DNA of 64,000 bases, from the NCBI RefSeq assembly GCF_010669125.1, contig NZ_CP048630.1, forward strand, positions 1,996,001-2,060,000, given 5' to 3'. The notes below the pieces were generated by a model. It worked only from the letters and a program-made list of their open reading frames with translations. It did not search any database and was not told where the DNA came from. This DNA is from Ancylobacter pratisalsi. GTDB lineage: Bacteria > Pseudomonadota > Alphaproteobacteria > Rhizobiales > Xanthobacteraceae. A program made the translations under genes and the position numbers. Shown one piece after another: positions 45,034 to 51,931 of the stretch. Every line of letters begins with the position of its first letter. The stretch's first letter is position 1.

Positions 45034-45063
45034 GCGCCCCCGACCGGATCCGGCCGGGGGCGC
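45034..45063 (-). other. Intercistronic GC hairpin after livK
   Basis: A 30-base inverted repeat (GCGCCCCCG-A/C-CCGG on each side, centre at GGATCC), with one non-Watson-Crick position, lies 15 bases beyond the livK stop and before livH. There is no T-run. It most likely stabilises the livK message relative to the permease genes. Confidence 0.6.
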
Positions 45064-45078
45064 GGGTCGGTCGGCGCC

Positions 45079-46200
45079 TTACTTGACCAGTACGAACTTG
45101 CCGCCGGTGACGGCGTACAGGAACAGGAAGGGCTTCTTCAGCTCGCCTTCGGGCGTGAAGGCGACATGGCCGACAAGACCGTCGAAGTCGCTCTTGGCGA
45201 TCTCGGCGGCGATCCCGGCGCGGGTCAGCGGGGTCGGCGCCTTCTTCATCGCCTCGATGATGATCGAGGCTTCCACATAGCCATAGGCCGAGTAGGGGCC
45301 GGGCTCTTCACCGAAGGCCGCCTTGTAGTCGGTGGCGAACTTCTGCAGCGCCGGCGAGGAATCGTAGGGCGGGGCCTGGAAGGACACGACGGTGCCCTCG
45401 GAGGCCGGGCCGGCGCCAGCGATGAAGTCGGGGGTGAAGGCCGAGTCGGCGGCGAAGAAGGTCGCCTTGATGCCAAGCTCACGGGCCTGCTTCACGAACA
45501 GGCCGACGGCCGGCATGACGCCGCCGAAATAGATCACGTCGGGGTTCTCGGCGCGGATCGAGGACAGCAGCGCGCTGAAGTCGACATCGGTCTGGGCAAT
45601 GCCGGAGAAGGAGGTGACGGTGCCGCCGCCCTTGGTGAAGTTGTCGCGGAACACCTCGGCGACGCCCTGGCCGAAGGCCTGCTTGTCATGAACCACGGCG
45701 GCCTTCTTGGCGCCGAGCTTGGCCAGCGCATATTCCGCCGGCGCCGCGCCCTGCGACAGGTCGTTGGCGATGGGGCGGAACAGGTTCTTGTAGCCGGCCT
45801 TGGTCACCTTCGGGTTGGACGCGTTGGTGACCTGCGGCATGCCGCAGCGGTTGTAGACGTCGGACGAGGGAATGGTGACGCCGGAATTGAAGTTGGCGAC
45901 CACGGCCAGCATGCCGGCATTGTCGCAGTGCTTCTGGGCGATCAGCGTGCCCTGCTTGGGATCACCGCCGTCGTCGTCGCGCTCAAGCACGAGCTTCTGG
46001 CCGTCGACCCCGCCCGCCGCGTTCGCCTGGCGCACGGCGAGTTCCATGCCGTTCTGCCAGGTGGTGCCGAACAGGGCCTCGGCATTCGTGGTCGGGCCGG
46101 CCGTTCCGATGAGGATGTCGGCGCGGGCGGCGCCCGTGAGCGGAATGCCGGAAATGGCCGTCACGGCCACCGCGGCATACAAAAGTCCCTTCAAGTGCAT
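45079..46200 (-). CDS. livK: Periplasmic binding protein of the LivK/amide-amino acid family
   Basis: A 373-residue secreted protein. The signal peptide is MHLKGLLYAAVAVTAISGIP, ending ...GAARAD. The mature domain begins ILIGTAGPTTNAEALFGTTW. It has the type I fold pattern, with ANFNSGVTIPSSDVYNRCGM, VVHDKQAFGQGVAEVFRDNF and PYSAYGYVEASIIIEAMKKA. It is the first transporter gene, 77 bases behind the GntR gene. The ligand is not predictable from motifs. The neighbours suggest an imino or amino acid such as a proline derivative, not necessarily Leu/Ile/Val. Confidence 0.9.
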   Translation of the reverse strand: MHLKGLLYAAVAVTAISGIPLTGAARADILIGTAGPTTNAEALFGTTWQNGMELAVRQANAAGGVDGQKLVLERDDDGGDPKQGTLIAQKHCDNAGMLAVVANFNSGVTIPSSDVYNRCGMPQVTNASNPKVTKAGYKNLFRPIANDLSQGAAPAEYALAKLGAKKAAVVHDKQAFGQGVAEVFRDNFTKGGGTVTSFSGIAQTDVDFSALLSSIRAENPDVIYFGGVMPAVGLFVKQARELGIKATFFAADSAFTPDFIAGAGPASEGTVVSFQAPPYDSSPALQKFATDYKAAFGEEPGPYSAYGYVEASIIIEAMKKAPTPLTRAGIAAEIAKSDFDGLVGHVAFTPEGELKKPFLFLYAVTGGKFVLVK

Positions 46201-46277
46201 GCTAGTCCCCTTCTCTGACAAAGCCCTTCTGGGCCGATTATCGTTGGGTGGGGACCGGCACGCGCCGGCACCCGCCC

Positions 46278-46952
46278 TCAGGCAATGTTGCGCGTCTTGC
46301 CGAGCCGGCCTTCGGCCAGCGAAGCGACGAGATTGCGCGAAACGCGCTGTATGTGGGCCCGCAGGGTGTCCACGCCCCGGCGGATATCACCGAGCCGGGC
46401 GAAGGCGGTCAGCGCCTGGTGGTCGCTGAGCTCGCGGGCGACATCCGCGGCCACCGCGATCTGCAGGTTCACGTAGCGATTGGCGTTGTCGTGCACCGTC
46501 TTGAGCAGGCGCAGCGCGATGAGCTGGCCGCTCGGGCGATAGAGCGCCTCGTGGAAGCGCCAGTTCAGCTCGCCCCAGCTCTCGACATCGCCGCGCGCCA
46601 TGGCTTCTTCGGTAATGGACTCGGCAAGGGCGAAATCAGCCTCGGTCATGTTCGGGATCGCCACCTCGAACAGCCAGGTCTCGAGCCGGGCGCGGATCTC
46701 GAACAGCTCCTCGATCTCCTGCAGCGACAAGGACGACACCACGGTCCCCTTGTGCAGCTCCGACACCACAAGCCCCTCGGCCTCAAGCTGACGGATCGCC
46801 TCGCGCAACGGGACACGCGACACGCCCAGCTCGGCGGCCAGCTTCTCCTGGCGCAGCGGCGCGCCCTCGGCGAGCTGACCGGATATGATCTGACGTCGCA
46901 GCTCGGTGACGATCTGGTCCGTCAACGACTGGCGACCTACCTTGGCAACCAT
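46278..46952 (-). CDS. GntR/FCD-family transcriptional regulator
   Basis: A 224-residue FadR-type repressor. The winged helix is at residues 8-72, with LRQEKLAAELGVSRVPLREAIRQLEAEG as the helix-turn-helix. The C-terminal FCD ligand-binding domain has WRFHEALYRPSGQ and an HIQRV-type His late in the protein (metal-binding helices; exact ligands not assigned). It lies between the divergent transporter and catabolic units. Two copies of a 17-base palindrome flank the shared promoter region, so it probably represses both units and itself until a pathway intermediate binds. Confidence 0.92.
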   Translation of the reverse strand: MVAKVGRQSLTDQIVTELRRQIISGQLAEGAPLRQEKLAAELGVSRVPLREAIRQLEAEGLVVSELHKGTVVSSLSLQEIEELFEIRARLETWLFEVAIPNMTEADFALAESITEEAMARGDVESWGELNWRFHEALYRPSGQLIALRLLKTVHDNANRYVNLQIAVAADVARELSDHQALTAFARLGDIRRGVDTLRAHIQRVSRNLVASLAEGRLGKTRNIA

Positions 46953-46968
46953 TCCACCTCACTCCATG

Positions 46969-46985
46969 TTGAATACGATATTCAA
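46969..46985. promoter_or_regulatory. Probable GntR operator O1
   Basis: TTGAATA-CGA-TATTCAA, perfect 7-base arms around 3 bases, 17 bases upstream of the GntR start codon. Its arms are identical to those of O2, 108 bases away centre to centre (about ten helical turns), so a repressor dimer on each could lie on the same face of DNA. A TTGACT at 46986-46991, beside O1, with a TTATGG-like -10 about 18 bases on, could be the promoter of the rightward unit. Confidence 0.8.
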
Positions 46986-47076
46986 TTGACTTGGATCAAC
47001 AAGCTCATTTTATGGGCAATTATGATCCATATATGCACATTATTTAGTCTTTTAATCCATTTTTGAGGGGCGTAGC

Positions 47077-47093
47077 TTGAATATTGTATTCAA
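47077..47093. promoter_or_regulatory. Probable GntR operator O2
   Basis: TTGAATA-TTG-TATTCAA, with the same arms as O1. It lies 30 bases before the cupin start codon, inside the expected 5' leader of the rightward operon. It ends a strikingly A/T-rich 130-base stretch. Confidence 0.8.
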
Positions 47094-47122
47094 AACGTCC
47101 CTAGGCACGCTGGAACACGCAC

Positions 47123-47644
47123 ATGTCCGAACAGGCAAACGCGACTTCTCACGGCGACATCCTCGTCAGGCAGCCCGGCGAGGCGGTCAGCTACTGGCAG
47201 CCGGTGCCGGCCAATGGCCAGATCGAGGTGATCTTTGCCCCGCATCTGGTTCCCATGGAGCACCCGATCGGCTTCGGAACCCAGACCGTGCCCCCCGGTG
47301 GTTATGTGCGCGAACACGCTCATGACCGCAATGAAGAGGTGATCTTCGTCATCAGCGGCAAGGGCCGTGCCGTCGTCGAAGGCGTCAACCACACGATGCA
47401 GCCGGGCACCGCCTTCTTCATCGGCAAGAACCGCCGCCACATGTTCATCAACGAGGGCACCGAGGACATCCACTGGATGTGGCTGATCGTCCCCAACGGC
47501 CTTGAGGACTTCTTCCGCCTGATCGGCCGCGAGCGCCAGCCGGGCGAGCCGGCACCCGAGCCGTTCCCGCGGCCCGAGAACGTGCTGCAGATCGAGCGCG
47601 ACACCGTGTTCGCCGCACAGCCGGCCGACCAGCGCCAGCCCTGA
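47123..47644 (+). CDS. Single-domain cupin protein
   Basis: A 173-residue cupin, first gene of the rightward catabolic operon. The first metal motif is TVPPGGYVREHAHDRNEEVI, with His/His and Glu ligands. GKGRAVVEGVNHTMQPGTAFFIGKN gives the second motif with a late His (RRHMFINEG). Members of this family can be dioxygenases, isomerases or sugar/keto-acid handling enzymes, so no reaction can be assigned. The last ~30 residues are Pro/Glu-rich. A hairpin follows the stop directly. Confidence 0.87.
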   Translation: MSEQANATSHGDILVRQPGEAVSYWQPVPANGQIEVIFAPHLVPMEHPIGFGTQTVPPGGYVREHAHDRNEEVIFVISGKGRAVVEGVNHTMQPGTAFFIGKNRRHMFINEGTEDIHWMWLIVPNGLEDFFRLIGRERQPGEPAPEPFPRPENVLQIERDTVFAAQPADQRQP

Positions 47645-47670
47645 TCGCACCGTCCGAGCGGACGGCGCGA
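47645..47670 (+). other. Hairpin after the cupin gene
   Basis: Twelve-base arms (47645-47656 and 47659-47670, centre CCGTCCG-AG-CGGACGG) with a single mismatch start immediately after the stop codon. No T-run follows. This is probably an mRNA stabiliser within the operon, allowing higher cupin levels than the genes behind it. Confidence 0.5.
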
Positions 47671-47701
47671 TGACAAGCTTTCTAGCAGTTTCGAGGATTA
47701 C

Positions 47702-48469
47702 ATGCGTCTCAAGGACAAGGTCGCGATCATCACCGGCTCGGCAGCGGGCATTGGCGAGGCGGCCGCCGAGATTTTCGTTCGCGAGGGCGCACGCGTCCTT
47801 CTCGCAGACCGCAATGGCGAGGGTGTCGCGGCCGTCGCCGAGCGGCTGGGGCCCAATGCCAGCGCCCTTGCGGCCGACGTCAGCGCGAGCGCCGACGTCA
47901 AGCGCATGATCGAGACCGCCGTGGAGCGCTTCGGCCGCCTGGACATTCTCGCCAACAATGCCGGCTACGGCATTCCCGGTTCAGTGGTCGACACCGACGA
48001 AGACGCCTGGGACGCCCTGATGGCGGTGAATCTCAAGGGCGTGTTCCTGTGCAGCAAATACGCCATTCCGGTCATGGCGGCGCAGGGCGGCGGCACCATC
48101 GTCAACACCGCCTCCAACGTCGCCACCATGGGCATCTTCGACCGCGCCGCCTACTGCGCATCGAAAGGCGGCGTCGCCGCGCTGACCAAGGCGATGGCGC
48201 TCGACCACGCCGACCAGAACATTCGGGTCAACTGCGTCGCGCCGGGCGTGACCTGGTCGACCTATTTCGACAAGATGGTCGCCACCCATCCCGATCCCGA
48301 CGCCTTCAAGAACAAGCTCAAGGCCCGGTCTCCGATCCATCGCTGGGCCGAGCCGGTGGAGATCGCCAACGCCATTCTCTGGCTCGCCTCGGACGAGGCT
48401 TCCTTCGCCACCGGCTCGATGCTCACGGTGGACGGCGGCATGTCGTCCTGGTGCGGCGCCCCCCGCTAG
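47702..48469 (+). CDS. SDR-family oxidoreductase in the catabolic operon
   Basis: A 255-residue classical short-chain dehydrogenase. The cofactor loop is VAIITGSAAGIGEAAAEIF, with Asp after beta-2 (VLLADRNGEG), so probably NAD-dependent. It has DILANNAGYGIPG, Ser in VNTASNVATMGIFDR, and YCASKGGVAALTKAM for Tyr/Lys. It ends SMLTVDGGMSSW. With the SDR gene at 40740 this makes two SDRs in the regulon, one per transcription arm. The substrate is presumably a hydroxy-acid or alcohol intermediate; this is inferred. Confidence 0.9.
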   Translation: MRLKDKVAIITGSAAGIGEAAAEIFVREGARVLLADRNGEGVAAVAERLGPNASALAADVSASADVKRMIETAVERFGRLDILANNAGYGIPGSVVDTDEDAWDALMAVNLKGVFLCSKYAIPVMAAQGGGTIVNTASNVATMGIFDRAAYCASKGGVAALTKAMALDHADQNIRVNCVAPGVTWSTYFDKMVATHPDPDAFKNKLKARSPIHRWAEPVEIANAILWLASDEASFATGSMLTVDGGMSSWCGAPR

Positions 48470-48520
48470 GGCCGGAACCGGAATCATGGGGCGCGGGACG
48501 GAATCTGGGGAACACATGTG

Positions 48521-49324
48521 ATGGCCGGGACGGCGGGTGTGGCCTCTCATCTGCGACATGTCGGGCTGATCGGCTTCGGCGCTATCGGCCGTGATCTGCA
48601 TGGGCAGCTCCGTGCCGATTTTGATCTCACCGTCCTGACCCGCTCCAGGGACCGCGCCGGCCCGAAGGACGGGCGCCACGTCCACTCGATCGAGGCCCTG
48701 ATTGCCGCGGGTCCTGACCTTGTCGTCGAAGCCGCGGCCCAGGCCGCCGCAATCGAGCTGGTGCCGGCGCTGCTGGAGGCCGGGATCGACGTGGTGATCG
48801 GCTCGACCGGCGCGCTGGGCGACGGCGCGGCGGCGGAACGGCTGCTTGCGGCGGCCGAGGCCGGCGTGGCGCGCCTCATCGTGCCGGCGGGCGCGGTGGG
48901 CGGTCTCGACTACCTCGCCGCGATAAGCTCGCTTGCCGACGCGCGCGTCACCTATACCTCCCGCAAGCCCGTCGCCGCCTGGGCCGGCGAACTCGCGGCG
49001 GCCGGCATCGACGGGTCGAGGCTGGCCGGCGCGCATGTCCTGTTCGAGGGAACGGCGCGCGAGGCGGCACGGCTCTACCCGCGCAACGTCAATGCCGGGC
49101 TCACCGTGGCGCTGGCGGCCGGGCACGGGCGCACGCGGGTGCGGGTCGTGGCCGATCCCTCGGTGACCCACAATACCCACCAGATCACGGTGGAAAGCGC
49201 GGCCGGCAGCGCCCTTATGTGCTTCACCAACCTGCCGTCCCCGAGCAATCCCAAGACGTCGACCCTTACCGCGCTCAGCCTGGCGGCGGCGGTGAGACGG
49301 CATTTCGCAACGCTCGTCATCTGA
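48521..49324 (+). CDS. L-aspartate dehydrogenase-like protein (NadX family)
   Basis: A 267-residue Rossmann protein of the AspDH type, which interconverts an L-amino acid and its imino acid with NAD(P). The cofactor motif is VGLIGFGAIGRDLHGQL. PDLVVEAAAQAAAIELVPAL and LIVPAGAVGGLDYLAAI are AspDH-like. Late in the chain, VVADPSVTHNTHQITVES carries the conserved His of the active site. ATG 48521 and GTG 48518 are both usable. The gene is not next to nadA/nadC, so a role in NAD synthesis is unlikely. It probably acts on an amino or imino acid of the pathway. Confidence 0.85.
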   Translation: MAGTAGVASHLRHVGLIGFGAIGRDLHGQLRADFDLTVLTRSRDRAGPKDGRHVHSIEALIAAGPDLVVEAAAQAAAIELVPALLEAGIDVVIGSTGALGDGAAAERLLAAAEAGVARLIVPAGAVGGLDYLAAISSLADARVTYTSRKPVAAWAGELAAAGIDGSRLAGAHVLFEGTAREAARLYPRNVNAGLTVALAAGHGRTRVRVVADPSVTHNTHQITVESAAGSALMCFTNLPSPSNPKTSTLTALSLAAAVRRHFATLVI

Positions 49325-49339
49325 GGGAAACGCCGCGTC

Positions 49340-50566
49340 ATGTCGCGCATTCTCGTCGTCGGCGCCGGTATCGTCGGCCTGTCCTGCGCCCACGCGCTGG
49401 TACAGGACGGACACAGCGTTGCCGTGCTCGACCGCGATCCGCCGGGCGACAAGTGCTCCTTCGGCAATGCGGCCGGCATCGGCGTGACCGAGATCATTCC
49501 CGCCTCGGTGCCGGGGCTGGCCTGGAAGGTTCCACGCTGGCTGTTCGATCCGCTCGGCCCGCTCTCGGTGAGGATCGCCCATCTGCCCCGGCTCGCGCCC
49601 TGGCTGCTGCGTTTCCTGCGCGAGGGCCGCTGGGACCGGGTGGAGACCCACACGCGCGCGCTCGCCACCCTGTCCGCGCGGGCCTATGACGACCTGCTGC
49701 CGCTGCTCGGCGCCCTCGATCTGATGGGCGACCTGCACCGGGTCGGCTGCCTCTGGGTCTATGAGACGCGCGAGGGCTTCGAGGCGGATCAGCGCTTTCA
49801 TGCGCTGCGCCGGCGCTACGGCCTGGTGTGCGACGAGATGGGCGGCGAGGAAGCCCGCCGGCTCGAACCCGCGCTCGGGCCCAATGCGCGCCACGCGATC
49901 ATGACGCCGCAATGGTCCCACGTCTCCGATCCCCGGCGGATCGTCGACCGGCTGCGCCTGCATCTGGAAGCGCGCGGCTGCCCGATGATCAAGGGCGAGG
50001 CCACCGGCATCACCGGGCAGGAACTGGTGACCGGGGACGGCGCGCCCCTGCCCTTCGATCGTCTGGTGATCGCCGCCGGCGCATGGTCCGGCCGGCTGGC
50101 GGCTACCCTCGGCGACCGGGCGCTGATCGAGAGCGAGCGCGGCTACAACACCACCCTGCCCGCGCCGGGTGTCACGCTCTCACGCGAGGTGATCTTCGCC
50201 GAGCGCGCCTTCGTCGCCACCCCGATCGAGGCCGGCCTGCGCATTGGTGGCGCGGCGGAGTTCGCCGGGCTCGACGCCCCGCCGAACTATGCCCGCTCCG
50301 ATGCCCTCGCCACGCTCGCCCGACGCTACCTGCCCGGCCTGAAGACGGAAGGCGGCACGCGGTGGATGGGTCATCGTCCCACCACGGCGGATTCACTGCC
50401 CGTCATCGGGCGTTCGCCGCGGCGCGGCGACGTCTTCTACGCCTTCGGCCACGGCCATACCGGCCTGACCTTCGGCCCGACCACCGGACGGCTGATCGCC
50501 GAGCTGGTGGCGGGGCGGACGACCTCCCTGGACATCACCCCGTTCGCGATCGAACGCTTCCGTTAG
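49340..50566 (+). CDS. FAD-dependent D-amino acid dehydrogenase/oxidase-like protein
   Basis: A 408-residue DAO-fold flavoprotein. The FAD-binding start is MSRILVVGAGIVGLSCAHAL, and CSFGNAAGIGVTEIIP is the DadA-like second motif. The C-terminal FAD site is DSLPVIGRSPRRGDVFYAFG with HGHTGLTFGPTTGRLIAEL. Next to a Cys/Cys proline-racemase homologue, this is the gene pair expected for oxidation of cis-4-hydroxy-D-proline or another D-imino acid. It begins 15 bases after the AspDH-like gene. The substrate is inferred from context. Confidence 0.88.
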   Translation: MSRILVVGAGIVGLSCAHALVQDGHSVAVLDRDPPGDKCSFGNAAGIGVTEIIPASVPGLAWKVPRWLFDPLGPLSVRIAHLPRLAPWLLRFLREGRWDRVETHTRALATLSARAYDDLLPLLGALDLMGDLHRVGCLWVYETREGFEADQRFHALRRRYGLVCDEMGGEEARRLEPALGPNARHAIMTPQWSHVSDPRRIVDRLRLHLEARGCPMIKGEATGITGQELVTGDGAPLPFDRLVIAAGAWSGRLAATLGDRALIESERGYNTTLPAPGVTLSREVIFAERAFVATPIEAGLRIGGAAEFAGLDAPPNYARSDALATLARRYLPGLKTEGGTRWMGHRPTTADSLPVIGRSPRRGDVFYAFGHGHTGLTFGPTTGRLIAELVAGRTTSLDITPFAIERFR

Positions 50567-50583
50567 AGAGCGCTGAGCCAGCC

Positions 50584-51597
50584 ATGAACCCACCCGCCAG
50601 CCCGCACACCTTCCTCTGCGTCGACGCCCATACCTGCGGCAATCCCGTGCGCGTGGTCGCGGGCGGCGCTCCGATGCTGCCCAATGTCTCCATGGCCGAG
50701 AAGCGCCAGATCTTCCTCAGGGACCATGACTGGGTGCGCAAGGCGCTGATGTTCGAGCCGCGCGGCCATGACGTGATGTCCGGCTCCATCCTCTACCCGC
50801 CCTCGCGCGAGGACTGCGAGCTTGGCGTGCTGTTCATCGAGGTGTCCGGCTGCCTGCCGATGTGCGGACATGGCACCATCGGCACCGTCACCGTCGCGCT
50901 GGAGCAGGGCTTCGTGGTGCCGCGCACCGAGGGCCGGCTGGCTCTGGAGGTTCCGGCGGGCAAGGTCGAGGTCGAGTACACCCGCAACGGGCGCTTCGTC
51001 GATCAGGTGCGGCTGTTCAACATCCCGAGCTACCTGCACGCCGAGGGCGTCACCGTCGAGGTGCCGGGCCTTGGCGAACTCACCGTGGATGTCTCCTATG
51101 GCGGCAACTACTACGCCATCGTCGAGCCGCAGAAGAACTTCGCCGGCCTCGATTCCCTCTCCGCCGCCGATATCCTGCATCTGAGCCCGCAGGTGCGCGC
51201 GGCAGTGCAGCAGGCGGTCGCGCCGGTGCATCCCGAGGATCCGCGCATCAATGGCGTCAGCCATGTGATGTGGGCGGACGGACCCAGGCACCCCGAAGCC
51301 GATGCCCGCAACGCGGTGTTCTACGGCGCCAAGGGCATCGACCGCTCGCCCTGCGGCACCGGTACCTCCGCGCGCATGGCGCAGCGCGTCGCCAAGGGGC
51401 TGCTCAAGGTCGGGGACGACTTCGTGCATGAGAGCATTATCGGCACGCTGTTCCATGGCCGGGTGGAGAGCGCGGCCGAGGTCGCCGGACGTCCCGCGAT
51501 CCGCCCGAGCATCGGTGGCTGGGCGCGGATCTACGGCCACAATACCATCACCGTGGACGAGCGCGATCCGCTCGCCTTTGGTTTCCAGCTGGCTTGA
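50584..51597 (+). CDS. Proline racemase-family protein, Cys/Cys type (4-hydroxyproline 2-epimerase-like)
   Basis: A 337-residue cofactor-independent racemase-family protein. The two catalytic cysteines are C94 in SGCLPMCGHGTIGTV and C257 in GIDRSPCGTGTSARM. A Cys/Cys pair is the mark of proline racemases and of 4-hydroxyproline 2-epimerases. The 3-hydroxyproline dehydratases of the family have Thr at the second position. The operon has an FAD dehydrogenase and a DapA-family lyase, as in hydroxyproline operons, so epimerase is favoured. It lies 17 bases after the FAD gene. Confidence 0.88.
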   Translation: MNPPASPHTFLCVDAHTCGNPVRVVAGGAPMLPNVSMAEKRQIFLRDHDWVRKALMFEPRGHDVMSGSILYPPSREDCELGVLFIEVSGCLPMCGHGTIGTVTVALEQGFVVPRTEGRLALEVPAGKVEVEYTRNGRFVDQVRLFNIPSYLHAEGVTVEVPGLGELTVDVSYGGNYYAIVEPQKNFAGLDSLSAADILHLSPQVRAAVQQAVAPVHPEDPRINGVSHVMWADGPRHPEADARNAVFYGAKGIDRSPCGTGTSARMAQRVAKGLLKVGDDFVHESIIGTLFHGRVESAAEVAGRPAIRPSIGGWARIYGHNTITVDERDPLAFGFQLA

Positions 51598-51608
51598 AGG
51601 AGACACAG

Positions 51609-51923
51609 ATGATCCTCGAGGAACGCGACTATCATGTCCGCCCCGGCTACCTGAACGACTTCGTCACCGCCTATGAAACGCTCGGCCTGCAGATCCAGAA
51701 GGACTTCCTCGGCGAGTTCGTGGGCTACTTCACCACGGATATCGGCGAACTGAACCATGTCGTGGCGCTCTGGCGCTATGAGAGCTTCGCCGACCGCGAG
51801 CAGCGCCGCGCGAAGATGATGGCGCACGGCCCGTGGCAGGATTATCTCACCGCGATCAAGGGCATGCTGGAACGCCAGAACACGCGCATTCTGGTTCCCA
51901 CCGCCTTCTCACCGATGAAGTGA
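51609..51923 (+). CDS. NIPSNAP-family protein
   Basis: A 104-residue ferredoxin-like alpha+beta barrel protein of the NIPSNAP family. It has MILEERDYHVRPGYLNDFVT, the turn GYFTTDIGELNHVVALWRYE, and ADREQRRAKMMAHGPWQDYL, which are family typical. The ATG at 51609 has AAGGAGA upstream. Bacterial NIPSNAP proteins often accompany catabolic enzymes, and their reaction is generally unknown. It is 11 bases behind the epimerase-like gene and 8 bases ahead of the B12 mutase-like gene. Confidence 0.88.
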   Translation: MILEERDYHVRPGYLNDFVTAYETLGLQIQKDFLGEFVGYFTTDIGELNHVVALWRYESFADREQRRAKMMAHGPWQDYLTAIKGMLERQNTRILVPTAFSPMK

Positions 51924-51931
51924 CGGGCCCG

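Noticed and set aside
48521..49324. nadX (NAD biosynthesis aspartate dehydrogenase)
   Set aside because: There are no nadA/nadC neighbours and the gene sits in the middle of a catabolic operon, so the symbol was not used.
47981..49963. A 660-codon minus-strand open frame opposite the SDR, AspDH-like and FAD genes
   Set aside because: It spans three well-supported genes and their gaps, shows no domain and is typical of antisense high-GC frames.
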